From Phytoactinopolyspora halotolerans (GTDB lineage: Bacteria > Actinomycetota > Actinomycetes > Jiangellales > Jiangellaceae), in assembly GCF_010550675.1 (NCBI RefSeq), contig NZ_JAAGOA010000021.1:34786-98785 (forward strand): a stretch of DNA of 64,000 bases. Reading direction: 5' to 3'. Both the position numbers and the translations under genes were made by a program. Each line of letters opens with the position of its first letter. Position 1 is the first letter of the stretch. The notes below the pieces were generated by a model that saw only the letters and a program-made list of their open reading frames with translations, did no database searches and was not told the origin of the DNA. Of the stretch, positions 61,578 to 64,000 are shown one piece after another.

Positions 61578-62398
61578 CGGAGGACGGCGCAGGCGACGTG
61601 ACCGGCGAGGGCGCAGGCTACGCGGCCGGCGAGGCGGCGCGATCGCCGATACGCGTGTTGCTGGTCGACGACCATGAGCCGATCCGAACCGCGTTGCGCT
61701 TCGTTCTTGACTCCGCCGACGACATCGAGGTTGTCGGGGAGGCGGCGGACGGTGGCGTGGCGGTGACGAACGCCCGTTCACTCCGGCCGGACGTGGTGTT
61801 GATGGACGTCCGGATGCCCGGCGTCGACGGGATCGAAGCCACTCGGGAGATCGTCCGTGACGGCCTCGCCGACGTGCTTGTGCTCACCACGTTCGACCTG
61901 GACGAATACGTCTTCGGGGCGCTGCGAGCCGGTGCGGCCGGGTTCCTGCTCAAAACCGCGGAACCGGTTGAGATCCTGGCGGCGGTCCGCCGGGTGGCCT
62001 CGGGCGACGGCGTGGTCGCGCCGGAGGTGACCCAGCGGGTGATCGCGCACTTCGCCTCGCCGGCGGCCGGGACCGCGACGGACGGGACCACAGGGGATGG
62101 GGCCATAGCGGACGGGAGTGTGCCGAACCGGGCTGCGGCGAGCGGGGCTGTGCCGAGTGGCGCTCTGCCGAAGGCTGCTGCGCAGCCGTCGGTCGCCGCA
62201 CGGCTGGCCGACCTGACCGCCCGCGAGCGTGACGTGCTGGCCGCGATCGCCGCGGGCCTGTCCAACCAGGACATCGCCGCCACGCTGGTGATCTCCGAAG
62301 CCACCGCCAAGACACACGTATCGCGCATCCTCACCAAGCTGGGCTGCTCCAGCCGGGTCCAGGCAGCGATTCTCGCCCGCGAGGCCGGCATCGTCTGA
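61574..62398 (+). CDS. NarL/LuxR two-component response regulator
   Basis: In this 274-residue regulator the receiver domain spans residues 25-145, with acidic pocket Asp32-Asp33, phospho-acceptor Asp78 in LMDVRMPG and Lys127. The LuxR HTH spans 213-272 (LTARERDVLAAIAAGLSNQD). An expanded linker (165-205) of DGT, SGAVP and related repeats separates them, longer than the usual 15-20 residues. A 24-bp near-repeat at the N-terminus (VTEDGAG, VTGEGAG) gives two possible GTG starts. It is coupled to the kinase. Confidence 0.92.
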   Translation: MTEDGAGDVTGEGAGYAAGEAARSPIRVLLVDDHEPIRTALRFVLDSADDIEVVGEAADGGVAVTNARSLRPDVVLMDVRMPGVDGIEATREIVRDGLADVLVLTTFDLDEYVFGALRAGAAGFLLKTAEPVEILAAVRRVASGDGVVAPEVTQRVIAHFASPAAGTATDGTTGDGAIADGSVPNRAAASGAVPSGALPKAAAQPSVAARLADLTARERDVLAAIAAGLSNQDIAATLVISEATAKTHVSRILTKLGCSSRVQAAILAREAGIV

Positions 62399-62454
62399 TG
62401 CCCACCGGCACCAGCGCGGATGCCGCCCTGTGGTCCCTGGACATGATGCGGCTC

Positions 62455-63923
62455 CTACTCCAGGAGTAGCGCCACGACAGGAGCGGGAACCGCCCAGGAC
62501 GGGTGATCTATGTCCAGGATGTTCTTGGTCGCGACGATACCGCGTTCGTATCTGCCTTCAATGGTTCGAGCTTCGGAGCGCCACCCATCCGAGACCCATT
62601 TCGACTCGATCGGTACGGTCCATTGGAGCCGCTCGGAGACGGCACTGGCAGTGGGGCGAAGTCGACCTCTTTGCCAGACGTCGTGCGGGAGTACCCGACA
62701 GTATCTCCGGCGGTCCAGCGCCCTGGGCTCTTTGTTTCGATGACTCGCGCGAGTGAGACCGCAAGCGCCGATTCGGTGAGGCGCGTGAAGTCGGGAGCTG
62801 CGAGCCCGGGGCGGGTTGCGTGTCCCAGCCAGGCGAGCACGGGGTCGATGAGGTAGAACTTGGGCTGCGCGCCCGTGACTCTACGTCCCTGATCGTTGAG
62901 CTGGGGACACCACAGTCCTGCGTATGAGCGAACGATCTTGTTGAGGCGCGCTATGGCCTGGTCCCGGGTGTAGCCCATGCTCATCGCCAGGTCGCGCACG
63001 TTCAGAGGTGTAGTAGTGCGGGAATGTAACTCCGTCATCAACAGTGCTACGGAATCGGCTTGGGCAGATGGGTCGATATCGGCGGTCAACCACGAGGCGA
63101 GGTCACCGTAGAACGCCGGGGAGACCGCACCATCGCGGTGATGCTCGGCGACGGCCCTGGGGAAGCCGCCCGCTTCGAGGTATCGCTGCCAAGCCATGTC
63201 GAGGTCATCCAGGATTGGCTCCAGGGCGACCAGTACTTCTGCTGCATCGCTGGATTGCAGATGCTGAGGGCTTGTGGCGTCGACTGCATGGCTTCCCGTA
63301 CCCGTCGCTTCGAGGAAGTCGCGAAAGGTCATAGGTAGCAAGGTTCGGAAGGGAGTGGTGTTGCTTTCTCCCGCGCGTCCCGCTCCCAGGTCACGTACGG
63401 CGTGCTCGGCACCGGCGGCAGAAGAGCCGGTAAATACCACAGTGTCGTCGCCAAAACGGTCGTTGTCGCGAAGGCTCTTGATCTCGGCCGTCCAGCCTTC
63501 GATCCCTGTGATCTCGTCGAATAACCAGACTCGCCTCGACGCTGCGATCGGTCGAGTGAGTTGCATTGCCAGCATGACGGCGCGGCGAAGGTCCCGAACG
63601 CGGAACGTGTCGGCTGGTATGTAGATGATTTGGCGTGGGTCGATATCGCCCCGCGCACATGGCGCTGCGGCAAGGTCCCTGAGAACGACAGACTTGCCCA
63701 CACGACGGGGTCCACGGAGCACATAGAGGCTGTCGTCGAGCGGGCCGGTCGCTACATCGGCGAGAACATCAGAGCGGTATCCGAGGTCGTGTGTCGCCCG
63801 TCGCTGCAGCAGCCTATCGTCGGCAGTCCACGCCGTGGGATCGATACGTTCAACCGGTGAGCTCCACCACGGGTTCGCTTGCCGGAGAAAAGCTCTGAGG
63901 TCGTCGACTCGCATTATGGTCAT
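62455..63923 (-). pseudogene. AAA/DUF4143 ATPase with C-terminal frameshift
   Basis: This is an AAA_14-DUF4143 ATPase. It has Walker A RGPRRVGKSV, Walker B RRVWLFDEITG, arginine-rich sensor region, then DUF4143 (YLEAGGFPRAV ... TSGKEVDF). After GKEVDF the natural continuation VPIESKWVSDGWRSEARTIE and AVPAPVVALLLE, ending at the TAG 62455-62457, lies in another frame. The shift, equivalent to one missing base, is at about 62632-62645. In the unshifted frame translation runs to 62508 with unrelated residues. Start ATG at 63923 (or 63914). Family function is unknown; members are often near mobile elements. It could also be a sequencing error. Confidence 0.8.
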
Positions 63924-63944
63924 CACACCACCATCGAGGGTTTT

Positions 63945-63955
63945 GGGGGGGGGGG
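63945..63955. other. Homopolymer run of 11 G
   Basis: An uninterrupted G11 is followed by CGGGG just upstream of the ATPase start region. It could be a slippage tract or a sequence-quality artefact. Confidence 0.6.
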
Positions 63956-64000
63956 CGGGGCGAACAACACCACGACGGTGAGGGGGTGGGGCGCCCACCG

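Overview
This window comes from the chromosome of a high-GC Gram-positive actinobacterium. The evidence is uniformly G/C-ending codons, many GTG starts, carbohydrate ABC importers without their own ATPase, a Tad/Flp pilus cluster in the Rv3659c-Rv3654c-like order, an F420-type flavin-fold oxidoreductase, a GAP/Sap lipid-addressing protein, and an actinobacterial tmRNA. The family cannot be fixed from sequence alone; a Jiangella-like actinomycete would fit but is only a guess.

Layout. 1-11.6 kb: two paralogous large ATP-binding LuxR (LAL) regulators (the first cut by the window edge), a third unrelated LuxR ATPase, an orphan ECF sigma factor and a carbohydrate ABC importer (lipoprotein plus two permeases). 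11.8-16.8 kb: a surface-glycan-like island with a UDP-GlcNAc 2-epimerase homologue, a tiny membrane protein with a LAATG class-E-like sorting signal, a processive family 2 glycosyltransferase, a one-domain epimerase remnant and a Nudix-like protein. 17.0-21.9 kb: a translationally coupled tad operon read leftward. 22.2-30.3 kb: a cell-division and ribosome-rescue block, prfB - LPDTG surface protein - ftsE - ftsX - coiled-coil M23 peptidase - smpB - IclR regulator - DJ-1/PfpI protein. 30.5-34.9 kb: acyl-CoA dehydrogenase, glutamate-type dehydrogenase coupled to a MaoC hydratase, then ssrA (tmRNA) and its terminator.

35-49 kb is a mosaic accessory region: an Atu4866-like protein, a duplicated 309-bp fragment of an ABC permease gene, an ECF sigma factor with a single-TM partner, a DUF899 protein with an alpha/beta hydrolase, a MacB-type ABC exporter, a decayed yefM-yoeB toxin-antitoxin pair, a transaldolase and a membrane-protein gene broken by an in-frame amber codon. 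49.2-57.6 kb is a leftward catabolic operon: IclR regulator, two-subunit aconitase-X dehydratase, Tat-exported solute-binding lipoprotein, two permeases, aldehyde dehydrogenase and a beta-hydroxyacid dehydrogenase. This suggests uptake and oxidation of a hydroxylated compound such as a 3-hydroxyproline. 57.8-64 kb holds a MutT-type Nudix enzyme, a PlsC acyltransferase next to a GAP family protein, a NarL-type two-component pair and a frameshifted DUF4143 ATPase.

The most unusual items are the signal-peptide-less LAATG mini-protein beside two epimerase homologues that have lost different catalytic residues, a perfect 27-bp inverted repeat between ftsX and its likely partner hydrolase, the aconitase-X catabolic operon, and several unreported gene breaks (amber codon, frameshifts, fragment duplication). 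Many genes also carry long perfect hairpins in their leaders. No CRISPR array, tRNA gene, rRNA gene or complete insertion sequence was seen.
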